Shown here one piece after another: positions 24,648-32,908 of a stretch of 64,000 bases of DNA. The stretch spans positions 62,001 to 126,000 of the forward strand of contig NZ_JALPVL010000003.1 in assembly GCF_023544465.1 (NCBI RefSeq), in the 5' to 3' direction. The notes beneath the pieces are model-generated. The model did no database searches and was not told the origin of the DNA. It saw nothing but the letters and a program-made list of their open reading frames with translations. Source of the DNA: Paractinoplanes maris. GTDB lineage: Bacteria; Actinomycetota; Actinomycetes; Mycobacteriales; Micromonosporaceae. The position numbers were made by a program, and so were the translations under genes. Each line of letters starts with the position of its first letter. Position 1 is the first letter of the stretch.

Positions 24648-25291
24648 GCCTGGCCGCGGTGGCGCGGTGGCGGGCCCCGTTCCTGATCGGGACGCTGGTG
24701 GTCGGGGTGCTGCTCATGGTGGGCCTCACCGTCGCCGGCACGTGGGTCCGGGGTGTGCTGTTCTTCCTGACGCTCGCGCTCTATGTCGGCTTGGTCGTCG
24801 GGGCCTTGGTGGCGCAGAGCAAGCACCCGGCCGAGCTGGTCGAGCAGGACGGCGACCGGGTAACGGTTGCCACACCGGGTCTGACGCTGCTGGCGGCGGC
24901 CTTCACGCTCATGGTCACCGGATTTGTCGCCAACGACATCGCCGACGCGCTCGCCGGCGGGCTGTGGACGGGCGATGTGGTGATCGACGCGGTGTGGACG
25001 GCGTGGGCCGGGTTCGCCTGGTATGCGGCGCTCGGCCCCAACGACGTACGGCTCGGGCCTGATGGTCTTGTCGAACGCCTGCCCCACGGGTCGATGGTCG
25101 TGCCGTGGGAGGCGCTCGAGTCGGCCACGGCCGGGCCGCGCAACCGGGTGACGCTCACGTTCCGGGACCGGCAGGCCGTGGTGTGGCGCGGTCTGCGGCG
25201 CAAACGCGGCGTGCTCAATCCCACGACGAAGGCGTCCTACCTCGCGGACGCCATCAACTCGGCCGTTCGGGCCCGCTCGGCCCGGCGCTGA
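24626..25291 (+). CDS. Membrane protein with PH-like C-terminal domain
   Basis: A 221-aa protein that I cannot place in a named family. Residues about 15-65 give two membrane helices (FLIGTLVVGVLLMVGLTVAG; VLFFLTLALYVGLVVGALVA) and about 85-135 one or two more. The C-terminal 80 residues (VRLGPDGLVERLPHGSMVVP then WEALESATAGPRNRVTLTF) resemble a bacterial PH-like domain facing the cytoplasm. GTG 24626 overlaps the MmcQ gene by 22 bp; ATG 24644 is an alternative start. Confidence 0.75.
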   Translation: MASRPRMSLAAVARWRAPFLIGTLVVGVLLMVGLTVAGTWVRGVLFFLTLALYVGLVVGALVAQSKHPAELVEQDGDRVTVATPGLTLLAAAFTLMVTGFVANDIADALAGGLWTGDVVIDAVWTAWAGFAWYAALGPNDVRLGPDGLVERLPHGSMVVPWEALESATAGPRNRVTLTFRDRQAVVWRGLRRKRGVLNPTTKASYLADAINSAVRARSARR

Positions 25292-25313
25292 CCCTAGAGT
25301 CGGCTGCGGGGGT

Positions 25314-25802
25314 GTGCCGACGATGCTGGATCCGATGCTCAGCGCGGCCGCGGTCGCGATCGACTGGTCCGAGCCGGACAGTGTGCTGGGCACGTACGTA
25401 GCCCAGATGGACCGTCTCACCGAGCCGGTGGATCCCGGGGTGCCGCTCAGCCTGAGCGTGCACGGGCTGCTGGTCAGCGGCGAGCTGATCCCCCAGTGGC
25501 AGTGGTTCGCCGAGGTGAGCGAGCTCAACGACCACGAGGACGCCTTCTACGTCGGCACCGCCGAACACGTGAAGGAACAGTCCGACCTGGCCCACGCCGC
25601 CATCAAGATCCGCGACATCGGCGGCGAGATCTCTCACCGGCAGTTCACCGCCCTGGTCGCCCCGACCCGCTACATCCACCTGCGCAACACCCGCATCCAC
25701 AGCCCCGGCATGCACACCGGCGAGACCGGCTCCCTGTGGCGTGGCCGGCTGGCCGACGTCTCCGGCTGGACGCCCGGCACGCAGGCCCTCATCGAGGACT
25801 GA
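25314..25802 (+). CDS. Conserved hypothetical protein, 162 aa
   Basis: I do not recognise this soluble protein with confidence. It starts at GTG 25314 (a second start, ATG 25323, is in frame) with gcgggg upstream and a -10-like tagagt at about 25295. It has an N-terminal helix (DPMLSAAAVAIDW), a central beta-rich core (PLSLSVHGLLVSGELIPQWQ; DAFYVGTAEHVKEQ) and a C-terminal part with TRYIHLRNTRIHSP and GSLWRGRLADVSGW. The pattern vaguely recalls gas-vesicle accessory GvpU proteins, but no gvp genes are present, so no function is assigned. Confidence 0.7.
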   Translation: MPTMLDPMLSAAAVAIDWSEPDSVLGTYVAQMDRLTEPVDPGVPLSLSVHGLLVSGELIPQWQWFAEVSELNDHEDAFYVGTAEHVKEQSDLAHAAIKIRDIGGEISHRQFTALVAPTRYIHLRNTRIHSPGMHTGETGSLWRGRLADVSGWTPGTQALIED

Positions 25803-25834
25803 CCCGCAGCACCACAGGGAAGAAGGTTCCCTGG

Positions 25835-26770
25835 TCAGGTGGCCGAGCCGGCCGGGGGCCGGCGGCGGTTGACGTGGCGGCGCAGGAAACGCCAGCCGCC
25901 GGTGACACCGGTGCCCGTGTGCGAGACCAGGCGGTCGCCGATGATGGCCCACTCGGCCAGGAGCGAGGCGGCGCGGTCCATGGTGCGGCGGGCCTGTTCG
26001 AAGTCCTCCAGGTCGTGGCGCAGCAGCCAGAGGCGGCGAGCCTGGTCCCAGGCGCGGGCCCGGGTGACGGTGACCAGGATGCGCTGGCTCCAGTCGTCGA
26101 GCGGCCCGACGAACTCGTCGAGCTCCAGCTGCCACCGGGTCGAGAAGCCGCGGCGCAGAGGCGGGATCTCCTGGTAGAAGATCTCGTTGACCAGCAGGTA
26201 GTCGGGGTGGATCACGTCGTCGCCGGGCTCAGGGGCGCCCAGCTCGTTCCAGGTGCCGATCAGGGCGAGCGCCAGGTCGTGGTTGATGTGGGCGTTGACG
26301 CCGAGCATGGCGGCGGTCAGCCGGCTCATCCGCACGTCGCCGGCCCGCTTGAAGAGGACCTCCCAGACGTCCGGGGTGTCCTCGTCGTCGTTGTTCCACC
26401 GGGTCAGCGCGTCGAAGTAGCGCTTGGCGAACTCGACGTCGAGCAGCTCGAGGAAGTCCGGCGAGTTGACCCCCGTGACCAGCGCGGTGTCCACCCGCCG
26501 GGTGATGTTGAGATAGAGCTGGTTGAAGGCGGACACCCGGTTGGCGGCCCGGCTGGGCGGCAGCTCGTCCATGATGTCCTGCACCGTCACCAGCCGCGAG
26601 ATGACGTCCCCGATGCCGCCCGGATGCCCCTGCAGCGCTTCGGTGACCTTTTCGTGCAGCGGGCTCCACCCACGCCCGGCCGGAATCGCCAGACTCGACA
26701 ACTCGAGCCGCTTGACGCGCAACAGCTCCGCGCTGTCCCGCGCGAGCGACCGATCAAACGCCGTCGTCAT
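25835..26770 (-). CDS. DUF5995-family protein
   Basis: A 311-aa helical protein. The family hallmark NAHINHDLALAL is present at about residues 162-173, with FNQLYLNITRRVDTAL upstream and VNEIFYQEIPPLRRGFSTRW downstream. Conserved His/Asp/Glu residues in these helices could bind a metal, but the family has no known reaction. ATG 26770 is preferred to a start 51 bp earlier because the protein then begins MTTAFDRS and avoids a Gly/Pro-rich segment. It converges on the 25314 gene. Confidence 0.82.
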   Translation of the reverse strand: MTTAFDRSLARDSAELLRVKRLELSSLAIPAGRGWSPLHEKVTEALQGHPGGIGDVISRLVTVQDIMDELPPSRAANRVSAFNQLYLNITRRVDTALVTGVNSPDFLELLDVEFAKRYFDALTRWNNDDEDTPDVWEVLFKRAGDVRMSRLTAAMLGVNAHINHDLALALIGTWNELGAPEPGDDVIHPDYLLVNEIFYQEIPPLRRGFSTRWQLELDEFVGPLDDWSQRILVTVTRARAWDQARRLWLLRHDLEDFEQARRTMDRAASLLAEWAIIGDRLVSHTGTGVTGGWRFLRRHVNRRRPPAGSAT

Positions 26771-26940
26771 GCGAGACAGCTTCGCGATCAACCCCCGGCC
26801 CGCGCCACCAATTGTCGGCAAACCGTCGCGACTTCCCGCACAACCCGGCTGTGGACCCCTGACGCGCGCAGACGACGGTGCTCGTATCGGTGGTGCTTAA
26901 ATCGGATGACTCCGGCGGGCGCGGGCAATAAGGTCGCCGG

Positions 26941-27048
26941 ATGCATACGACGCATGCTCTCCTCGCCGGCGGGTGGATGCCCGCGCGAGGGATGCAGTAC
27001 GCCATCCGTCAGCGCGCCGGGCGTCCCGCCCCGCGCCGCACCGCCTGA
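26941..27048 (+). CDS. Possible 35-aa leader peptide upstream of erm
   Basis: A short ORF from ATG 26941 to TGA 27048 with aagg 8 nt upstream. It encodes 35 residues, strongly basic at the C-terminal end, with the segment YAIRQRAGRPAPRR. R-x-R (the +x+ type) is a known macrolide-dependent ribosome-stalling motif in some erm leader peptides, and RQR fits it. It lies 121 bp before the Erm gene with hairpins in between. It is short enough to occur by chance in GC-rich DNA. The rest of the 399-bp gap (26771-26940) shows no other gene. Confidence 0.35.
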   Translation: MHTTHALLAGGWMPARGMQYAIRQRAGRPAPRRTA

Positions 27049-27077
27049 CTTCTTCCGCGGTTCGCCGCCGGGGCCCG

Positions 27078-27153
27078 CTGAGTCCTGCTCTTCTCAGTGG
27101 ACAGCCCGAACGATCGAGGCTGTCCACGTTTCGCCGCCCGAGTTGCGGGTGGC
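27078..27153 (+). promoter_or_regulatory. Run of hairpins between the leader ORF and erm (putative attenuator)
   Basis: Three inverted repeats follow one another. 27078-27082 pairs with 27093-27097 (ctgag/ctcag). 27097-27106 pairs with 27118-27127 (perfect 10-bp arms, 11-nt loop). 27133-27140 pairs with 27146-27153 (8 bp, one G-U). The first two share base 27097, so they compete slightly. The third ends 16 nt before GTG 27170 and could limit access to its RBS. This layout resembles translational or transcriptional attenuators of erm genes. Confidence 0.5.
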
Positions 27154-27169
27154 AGACGGGAACCCGGTT

Positions 27170-27952
27170 GTGGCGTCATCTTCCTATCGCCGGCGCGAGC
27201 ATGCGCGCGTCCGGCGGATCCTCGGTCAGAACCTGCTCGTCGACCCGGCGGCGGTGCGCGCGATAGCGGACGCGGCGGCGCCCGCGCCGGGCGAGCTCAT
27301 CCTCGAAATGGGGGCGGGACGCGGCCGCCTCACCGCTGAGTTGCTGCGGCGGCGGGCGCACGTCATCGCGTACGAGATCGACCCGGACCTGGCCGCCGAC
27401 CTGCCCGCAGCCGACGGTCTGAGCGTGCGCACCGACGATTTCCTCACCGCGTCACCGCCGCGCGAGCCGTTCGCGGTGGTCGGCAACATCCCGTATGCGC
27501 TGACGTCGGCCGTCGTCGACTGGTGCCTGCGGGCGCGCACGCTTCAGCAGGCCACCCTGCTCACCCAGTGGGAGTACGCGCGCAAACGAACCGGGGACTA
27601 CGGCCGTTGGTCGCGGCTGACCGTGCTGACCTGGCCCGAGATCGCCTGGGACCTGGCCGGGCGGGTGCCGCGGACGGCGTTCCGACCGGTGCCGCGCGTC
27701 GACGGCGGCATCCTCCGCTTGCGACGCCGGCCGGTCGCGCTCGTGCGGCCCGAGCTGCTCCCCCGCTATCGGGCCCTCGTCGAGTGCGGCTTCACCGGCG
27801 TGGGCGGCTCGGTGCAGGCCTCACTGGCCCGCCGCTACGGAAGTCGCCAGGCCGCGGCCGCCTGCCGTGCGGTCCGTCTGACCCCTGACGTCGCGGTCGG
27901 AGAGGTGTGGCCCGAGCAGTGGCTGACGCTCTTCCGCCTGCTCGGCCGATAG
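27170..27952 (+). CDS. Erm-type 23S rRNA adenine N6-methyltransferase
   Basis: A 260-aa SAM-dependent methyltransferase of the KsgA/Erm superfamily. Erm rather than KsgA is indicated by the motif VVGNIPYALTSAVVDW (NIPY, where KsgA has NLPY), the length and the start SSYRRREHARVRRILGQNLL. The SAM loop is LILEMGAGRGRLTAELLRR. Erm enzymes methylate A2058 of 23S rRNA and give macrolide-lincosamide-streptogramin B resistance. GTG 27170 is chosen (gacggga upstream); GTG 27149 is an alternative. The leader ORF and hairpins suggest macrolide-inducible expression. No macrolide biosynthesis genes are nearby, so it is probably an intrinsic or acquired resistance gene. Confidence 0.85.
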   Translation: MASSSYRRREHARVRRILGQNLLVDPAAVRAIADAAAPAPGELILEMGAGRGRLTAELLRRRAHVIAYEIDPDLAADLPAADGLSVRTDDFLTASPPREPFAVVGNIPYALTSAVVDWCLRARTLQQATLLTQWEYARKRTGDYGRWSRLTVLTWPEIAWDLAGRVPRTAFRPVPRVDGGILRLRRRPVALVRPELLPRYRALVECGFTGVGGSVQASLARRYGSRQAAAACRAVRLTPDVAVGEVWPEQWLTLFRLLGR

Positions 27953-27977
27953 GGGCCGGTCGAGCCGTGACGAGGCG

Positions 27978-29054
27978 TCAGCCGGTCGCCAGGATGAGGG
28001 CTTCGAGGAGGGCGGCGCGCGCGTGCATGCCGTCGAGCGAGACCCACTCGTGACGGGCGTGGGCGCCGCCTCCGGGTGGGGCGAGGCCGTCGACGGTGGG
28101 GATGCCCAGGGCGCCCGTCGTGTTGGTGTCGGCCGCGCCGTCGGCCGGGTGGCCGTCGAGGGTCTGGCCGATGCCGGCGGCCACCCCGATGATGTGGTCG
28201 AGCAGCGTCGTGGTGGCTTCGGTGGAGCTCCACGTCGGGCGGTGGGCCAGCAACGTCGTCGTCAGGGCGGCCCGCTCCCGGATCGGGGTCAGGGTGCGCA
28301 ACGCGCCCAGCACGGCTTCTTCGTTCTCCGCGTCCAGGAAGCGCAACCCCAGGTCGGCGTGGGCCCGGCCGGCCACCACGTTGGTGCGGCCGCCGCCGGC
28401 GATCGTGCCGGTGTTCAGCAGCACGGGGCGGCCGGCCACGACCGTACGGAAGGCGACCAGCTGGTCGATGAGCTCGTCGATCGCGTTGACGCCGGCCTCC
28501 GGGTCCAGCGCCGCGTGCGACTCGATGCCGGTCACCTCGATGCGGGCGCGGGTGCTGCCCCGGCGGGCGGTCTTGAGGTCGCCGCCGGGGTGCGGGGGTT
28601 CCATCCCCAGCACGGCGGTGGCCCGACCGGCCTCGGCCCGCACCAGGTCGCCCGCGGTGGGTGAGCCGATCTCCTCGTCGGCGACCACGATGACGCGTAC
28701 GCCGGGGTGGGGCCGGCCGGAGGCGACCACCCTCCGCACGGCTTGGAACAGTGCCACGAGACCGGCTTTGGTGTCGTAGACGCCGGGGCCGCGCACCGTG
28801 TCACCGTCGACCGACCACGGCATGTCCGTCAGCGTGCCGACCGGCCAGACGGTGTCGTAGTGGCTGAGCAGCAGCAAGTCGCCGCCGGTGACGTCGCGCG
28901 CGGGCAGTGTCCACAGCAGGTGGTCGCCCTCGCGCGCGGTCGAGAAGCCGGCCCGGGCGGCGTCGGCTTCGAGCACCTCGGCCAGGGCGGCCAGCGCCCG
29001 GGAATCCCCGGTGGGCGACTCCAGCAGGGTGTAGGTGCGCAGCGTCTCCAGCAT
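27978..29054 (-). CDS. M20-family zinc peptidase/deacylase
   Basis: A 358-aa amidohydrolase-type peptidase. Zinc-site motifs: LLLSHYDTVWPVG (His, Asp), GPGVYDTKAGL (bridging Asp), VVADEEIGSP (catalytic Glu and ligand Glu), and a final His in HARHEWVSLDG. The dimerisation domain lies at about residues 165-270. No signal peptide, so cytoplasmic. ATG 29054 lacks an RBS but a tagcgt -10 element at 29061-29066 implies a leaderless transcript. It is divergent (98 bp) from the GNAT-SIS-racemase operon. Relatives remove N-acyl groups from amino acids, so an N-succinyl-amino-acid hydrolase role fits the context. Confidence 0.88.
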   Translation of the reverse strand: MLETLRTYTLLESPTGDSRALAALAEVLEADAARAGFSTAREGDHLLWTLPARDVTGGDLLLLSHYDTVWPVGTLTDMPWSVDGDTVRGPGVYDTKAGLVALFQAVRRVVASGRPHPGVRVIVVADEEIGSPTAGDLVRAEAGRATAVLGMEPPHPGGDLKTARRGSTRARIEVTGIESHAALDPEAGVNAIDELIDQLVAFRTVVAGRPVLLNTGTIAGGGRTNVVAGRAHADLGLRFLDAENEEAVLGALRTLTPIRERAALTTTLLAHRPTWSSTEATTTLLDHIIGVAAGIGQTLDGHPADGAADTNTTGALGIPTVDGLAPPGGGAHARHEWVSLDGMHARAALLEALILATG

Positions 29055-29152
29055 ATGCGAACGCTATGTTTGCCATCGGGCGTTGTCAACGCGCATGACT
29101 GGGTGCAGGATGACGGTTATACGTTTCGTAAGTTGCCGGGGAGGAGGCGCGG

Positions 29153-29818
29153 ATGAGCATCGTGGTGCGTGACCTCGCCGGGCTCGCCGAGTGGTCGGCC
29201 GCGTCGGCGCTCTACCGGCACGTCTTCGGCTACGACCAGCCCGAGTTCGGCATCAGTCCGCGCCTGCTGGCCGCGCTGGGTGAGAATTCGGGCTCGGTGC
29301 TGGGGGCGTTCGACGCGAGCGGTGAGCTGGTCGGTTTCTGCTACGGGTTCAGCGCGGTCGACCGGGGCGAGCTCTACCACTATTCGCAGGCCGCGGTGGT
29401 CGCGCCGAGCGCTCAGGGCAGCGGGGTCGGCCGGCGGCTCAAGCAGGCGCAGGCCGAGACGGCCCGGGCGACGGGGGCGCGCACGATGCGGTGGACCTTC
29501 GACCCGTACGCCTTGCGGAACGCTCATTTCAACTTCGGCGTGCTCGGCGCGACGGCGATCCGGTTCCTGCCCGACTACTACGACGACGGCATCTCGGATC
29601 GGCTGCTGGTCTCGTGGGACCTGTCGGGCCCGCACGTCGTGCGGCTGGGCTGCACGTCGGTGACCGCCCCGGCCGCCCACGGTATCGCGGCGCCCGGCCC
29701 GGCCGACCGCGCGGTCCTCCGGGACGAGTTGATCGAGCAGTTCGAGACCGGCCGGCTCGTCCGTGTCGCCATCCGGGAGGACCAGGCGATCTACACCTTC
29801 GAGCAGGGCACCGCATGA
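29153..29818 (+). CDS. GNAT acyltransferase (COG3375-like)
   Basis: A 221-aa GNAT protein with an N-terminal acyltransferase half. The CoA-binding turn is QGSGVGRRLKQAQ at about residue 85, preceded by strand LYHYSQAAVVAP, followed by MRWTFDPYALRNAHFNFGVL and NFGVLGATAIRFLPDYYDDG. ggaggagg lies before ATG 29153. Its stop overlaps the ATG of the SIS gene (ATGA). COG3375-type GNATs occur beside N-succinylamino-acid racemases, where they can N-succinylate D-amino acids; that role is inferred from the neighbours. Confidence 0.85.
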   Translation: MSIVVRDLAGLAEWSAASALYRHVFGYDQPEFGISPRLLAALGENSGSVLGAFDASGELVGFCYGFSAVDRGELYHYSQAAVVAPSAQGSGVGRRLKQAQAETARATGARTMRWTFDPYALRNAHFNFGVLGATAIRFLPDYYDDGISDRLLVSWDLSGPHVVRLGCTSVTAPAAHGIAAPGPADRAVLRDELIEQFETGRLVRVAIREDQAIYTFEQGTA

Positions 29819-30471
29819 CGCCGGAACAACCGGGAGACCAGCGGGACCGTCCCTCGCCCGCTGAGCGTTTCGAGCGCAACGTGCAACGACGTTCCGCGCA
29901 GGTGCTCAAACAGCGGGTCCTCGATCAGCAGCGCGCCGAGTTCGGCAAGGCGCTGGCCTGGGCGGCCGAGCACGACGCGATCGAGCAGGCCGCCGCCCGC
30001 ATCGTCTCGGCTCGGCGTCGTTATCTGCTCGGGAACGGCAAATCGCTGGGTTACGCGTCGCTGCTCGCGGCCGACCTGAGCGCCGGCCTGTCCGGTGTGC
30101 ACCTGGTCGACGGGGCGACCGTGCGGCCGCTCGACGTGCTCGGCGACATCCGGCAGGGTGACCTGCTGGTGGCGGTCGCCATGTCCCGATACCGGCGCGA
30201 CACCGTCTCGGTGGCCGAGGCCTACGTCGCCCACGGCGGCGAGCTGGTGCTGATCACCGACGCCGAGGACGCGCCGCTGACCGGCCTGGCGAGCACCCGC
30301 ATCGTGCTCGGCACCGACACCGCCTCGTATGCGAGCTCGCCCACCTCGGTCGTGCTCGCGCTGCACCTGCTGGCCACGCTCACCATCGCCAGCTCCAAGG
30401 GTGCGGGCCGCCGCCTGCACGACCGCGACGCCCTCGCCGCCGAACTCGACCTCTATGTGGACCCCCGATGA
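29815..30471 (+). CDS. SIS-domain protein, RpiR-like without full HTH
   Basis: A 218-aa protein. Residues about 60-205 form a sugar-isomerase (SIS) domain (RRRYLLGNGKSLGYASLLAA; LVAVAMSRYRRDTVSVAEAY; ELVLITDAEDAPL). The first 55 residues are charged and helical (SPAERFERNVQRRSAQVLKQ) and too short for the usual RpiR DNA-binding domain. It could be a sensor that lost its DNA-binding half or a sugar-phosphate enzyme. It is translationally coupled on both sides: ATGA overlaps with the GNAT before and the racemase after. Confidence 0.82.
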   Translation: MTPEQPGDQRDRPSPAERFERNVQRRSAQVLKQRVLDQQRAEFGKALAWAAEHDAIEQAAARIVSARRRYLLGNGKSLGYASLLAADLSAGLSGVHLVDGATVRPLDVLGDIRQGDLLVAVAMSRYRRDTVSVAEAYVAHGGELVLITDAEDAPLTGLASTRIVLGTDTASYASSPTSVVLALHLLATLTIASSKGAGRRLHDRDALAAELDLYVDPR

Positions 30472-31577
30472 CTCGCATCAGCACCGTCGAGCTGCGCCGC
30501 GTGCGCCTGCCGCTCGTGCACCAGTTCCGGACGAGCTCGCACGCCAAACGCGCCCTCGAGCACATCCTGGTCACCCTCACCACCACCGACGGCGACGCCG
30601 GCTGGGGTGAGATCGCCTCGCCGAGCGGCCCGTTCTATTCGGCCGAGACCGTCGAGACGTGCTGGGCCGTCGCCCGCGACCATCTGGCGCCACTGGTCCT
30701 GGGCGCGGACTGGCAGCATCCGCGCGACCTGCCGCTGGGCCGGGTCCGCGGCAACCAGTTCGCGCGGGCCGGCTTCGACATGGCCGCCTGGTCGCTGTGG
30801 TCGGCCGGCCGCGGCGTCCCGTTGGCCCAGGCCCTGGGCGGCACCCGGGCCGAGGTCGAGGCCGGCGTCTCGCTGGGCATCGAGCCGGCCATCGACGACC
30901 TGCTGGCCCAGGTCGAGCTGCGGGTCGCCGAGGGCTACCGCCGGGTCAAGCTCAAGATCGCCCCGGGCTGGGACGTGGAACCGGTGCGGGCCGTCCGGTC
31001 CGCCTACCCCTCGGTGCCGTTGCACGTCGACGCCAACGGGGTCTACACACCGGCCCACCTGCCGCTGCTCCGGGAGCTCGACACGCTCGGCCTGCTGATG
31101 ATCGAGCAGCCGTACGCTCCCCGGGCCCTGGCCGAGCTGGCCGACCTGCAGCAGCAGCTGGCCACGCCGATCTGCCTCGACGAGTCGGTCGAGGAGCTGG
31201 ACGACCTGGTCACGGCGCTGCGGCTGGGCTCGGGGCGGATCCTCAACATCAAGGTGTCGCGGATGGGCGGGCTGACCGCGGCCGTCCGGGCGCATGACCT
31301 CGCCGTCGAGCACGGCCTGCCGGTGTGGTGCGGCGGCATGCACGAGTTCGGCCTCGGGCGGGCGGCCAACGTGGCGTTGAGTGCGCTGCCCGGCTTCACC
31401 CTGCCGTCGGACGTGTCGGGGTCGGACAAGTACTACGCGCGCGACGTCACCACCGAGCCCATCGTGTCGGTCGACGGCCTGGTCGAGGTGTCCACGACGG
31501 CCGGGCTGGGCCGCGAACCTGACCTGGGGTTCATCGAGGCGAACACCACCGACCGGATCGTCCTGCCACTTCCCTGA
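30468..31577 (+). CDS. N-succinylamino-acid racemase / o-succinylbenzoate synthase-like enzyme
   Basis: A 369-aa enolase-superfamily enzyme of the MenC/NSAR group. The capping domain occupies residues 1-125. In the barrel, the acid/base lysines are in VKLKIAPGWD (K161, K163) and NIKVSRMGG (K262); metal ligands are D188 (HVDANG), E213 (MIEQPY) and D238 (CLDESVEE). CGGMHEFGLGRAANVAL closes the barrel. OSBS and NSAR activities cannot be separated by sequence alone. Other men genes are absent here, while an acyltransferase and an M20 deacylase are adjacent, favouring racemisation of N-succinyl amino acids. Confidence 0.88.
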   Translation: MTRISTVELRRVRLPLVHQFRTSSHAKRALEHILVTLTTTDGDAGWGEIASPSGPFYSAETVETCWAVARDHLAPLVLGADWQHPRDLPLGRVRGNQFARAGFDMAAWSLWSAGRGVPLAQALGGTRAEVEAGVSLGIEPAIDDLLAQVELRVAEGYRRVKLKIAPGWDVEPVRAVRSAYPSVPLHVDANGVYTPAHLPLLRELDTLGLLMIEQPYAPRALAELADLQQQLATPICLDESVEELDDLVTALRLGSGRILNIKVSRMGGLTAAVRAHDLAVEHGLPVWCGGMHEFGLGRAANVALSALPGFTLPSDVSGSDKYYARDVTTEPIVSVDGLVEVSTTAGLGREPDLGFIEANTTDRIVLPLP

Positions 31578-31668
31578 TCGCGTTCGGGGTGGCGATGCAT
31601 CATGCGGCCCATGATCACCCGATCGGGCTCGGGGCGGCGTACGGGAAGTGGCTTTTGACCGGTTGACC

Positions 31669-32820
31669 ATGACCGGTGTGCGTAGACAGATGATCGTTCG
31701 CCTCCTGACCGCGACGATGGTGAGCGGCGCGGCCGTCGCCCCGGCACCGGCTCTCGCCTCGACCGGCGCCGACCGTCCGGTGCCGAGCCACGTCTTCCGG
31801 TGGGACCCGGCCCGCCCCGGAACTGTGCTCAGCAAGGCGCCCGCCACCCTGCCGGACGGCCTGCGCCAGCTGGCCCAGGCCGTCCGGGTGCGCTACCTGA
31901 CCACCGACGTCCGGGGCGAGTCGATCCCGGCGACCGGTCTCGTGCTGACCCCGCGCGACAACAAGCGGAACAAAACCGTCGCCTGGGCCCACGGCACGAC
32001 CGGCCTCGCCGACCAGTGCGCGCCCTCGACCAACCAGGAGACCTTCTATCCCGAAGCGCGCACCGCGGTCGCCGCGCTGCTGCGGCGCGGCTGGACCGTG
32101 GCCGCCCCGGACTACCCCGGCATCGGCACCTCGCAGCAGCACCCGTACCTGATCGGCGGGAGCGAAGGGCGCTCGATCATCGACAGCGTCCGGGCCGCGC
32201 GTCACCTCGATGACGACCTGTCCCCGCAGTACGCCGTGGACGGCCATTCGCAGGGCGGTCAGGGTGCGCTGTTCGCCAACCAGCTGGCCGGCTCGTACGA
32301 CGGCGACCTCCAGCTGCGCGGCACGGTGAGCATCGCGCCGACCAGCGGGGTGCGCACGCTGGCCGAGGCGATCCCGCAGACCGAGGGCAAGGGCTATCTG
32401 GTGATGGCGCTGTTCGGGCTGAACGCGGTGGAGCCGTCGTTCCGGCCGGCCGACGTGCTGGCCGCGCCGGCCGAGCGCAAGCTCGAGGTGCTGCGCACCG
32501 GCTGCCTTTACGAGATCCTCGCCGCGTACGCGAATCTGATGCCCAGCCAGCTGCTCGAGAACGGCGCCCTCCCCCAGCGCTGGGTGGACAAGCTCTATCA
32601 GTACGTCGAGCCGGCGCAGACCCCGCCGACCGCGCCGGTCCTCATCGTCCAGGGCGCCGACGACGCGACGGTCCCGGCCGCCCTGACCGACGACCTGGTG
32701 CGGCGTCTGCGCGGTCAGGACGCGACGGTCCGCTACGACCTGCTGCCCGGCCAGGACCACGACACCGCGGTCACGGCTTCGGCCGACCGGGTCGCCAACT
32801 GGCTCGCCCAACGGCTCTGA
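31669..32820 (+). CDS. Secreted lipase-family alpha/beta hydrolase
   Basis: A 383-aa exported hydrolase. ATG 31669 is preferred over GTG 31648 because it gives a normal signal peptide (MIVRLLTATMVSGAAVAPAP, cleavage near ALA). The catalytic triad is Ser in DGHSQGGQGAL, Asp in QGADDATVP and His in PGQDHDTAVTA. The family (secretory lipase, LIP) also has the oxyanion region AWAHGTTGLADQCAPS. It likely hydrolyses lipid or polymer esters outside the cell. A strong bidirectional hairpin follows. Confidence 0.88.
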   Translation: MTGVRRQMIVRLLTATMVSGAAVAPAPALASTGADRPVPSHVFRWDPARPGTVLSKAPATLPDGLRQLAQAVRVRYLTTDVRGESIPATGLVLTPRDNKRNKTVAWAHGTTGLADQCAPSTNQETFYPEARTAVAALLRRGWTVAAPDYPGIGTSQQHPYLIGGSEGRSIIDSVRAARHLDDDLSPQYAVDGHSQGGQGALFANQLAGSYDGDLQLRGTVSIAPTSGVRTLAEAIPQTEGKGYLVMALFGLNAVEPSFRPADVLAAPAERKLEVLRTGCLYEILAAYANLMPSQLLENGALPQRWVDKLYQYVEPAQTPPTAPVLIVQGADDATVPAALTDDLVRRLRGQDATVRYDLLPGQDHDTAVTASADRVANWLAQRL

Positions 32821-32840
32821 ACTGCATAAACAGGGCAACC

Positions 32841-32889
32841 CTCAACTCTCGACCTCACTCTCGACCTCACGTTGAGGTCGAGAGTTGAG
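32841..32889. terminator. Strong bidirectional hairpin with alternative pairing
   Basis: 32858-32869 pairs perfectly with 32873-32884 (12 bp, 3-nt loop). A second upstream copy of the left arm (32841-32857) can pair over 17 bp with 32873-32889. It lies between the convergent lipase and aldo-keto reductase genes, so it probably terminates both. Confidence 0.8.
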
Positions 32890-32908
32890 ACCCGCCCGGC
32901 GGTCACGC

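Noticed and set aside
25314..25802. Gas vesicle protein GvpU
   Set aside because: Similarity is vague and no gvp genes are present, so only a hypothetical call is made.
27170..27952. KsgA (16S rRNA dimethyltransferase)
   Set aside because: The motif reads NIPY rather than NLPY, the N-terminus is Erm-like, and a leader ORF with hairpins precedes it; KsgA cannot be fully excluded without a profile score.
30468..31577. Menaquinone OSBS (menC) as the definite call
   Set aside because: No other men genes are nearby while an acyltransferase and a deacylase are; sequence alone cannot separate OSBS from racemase.
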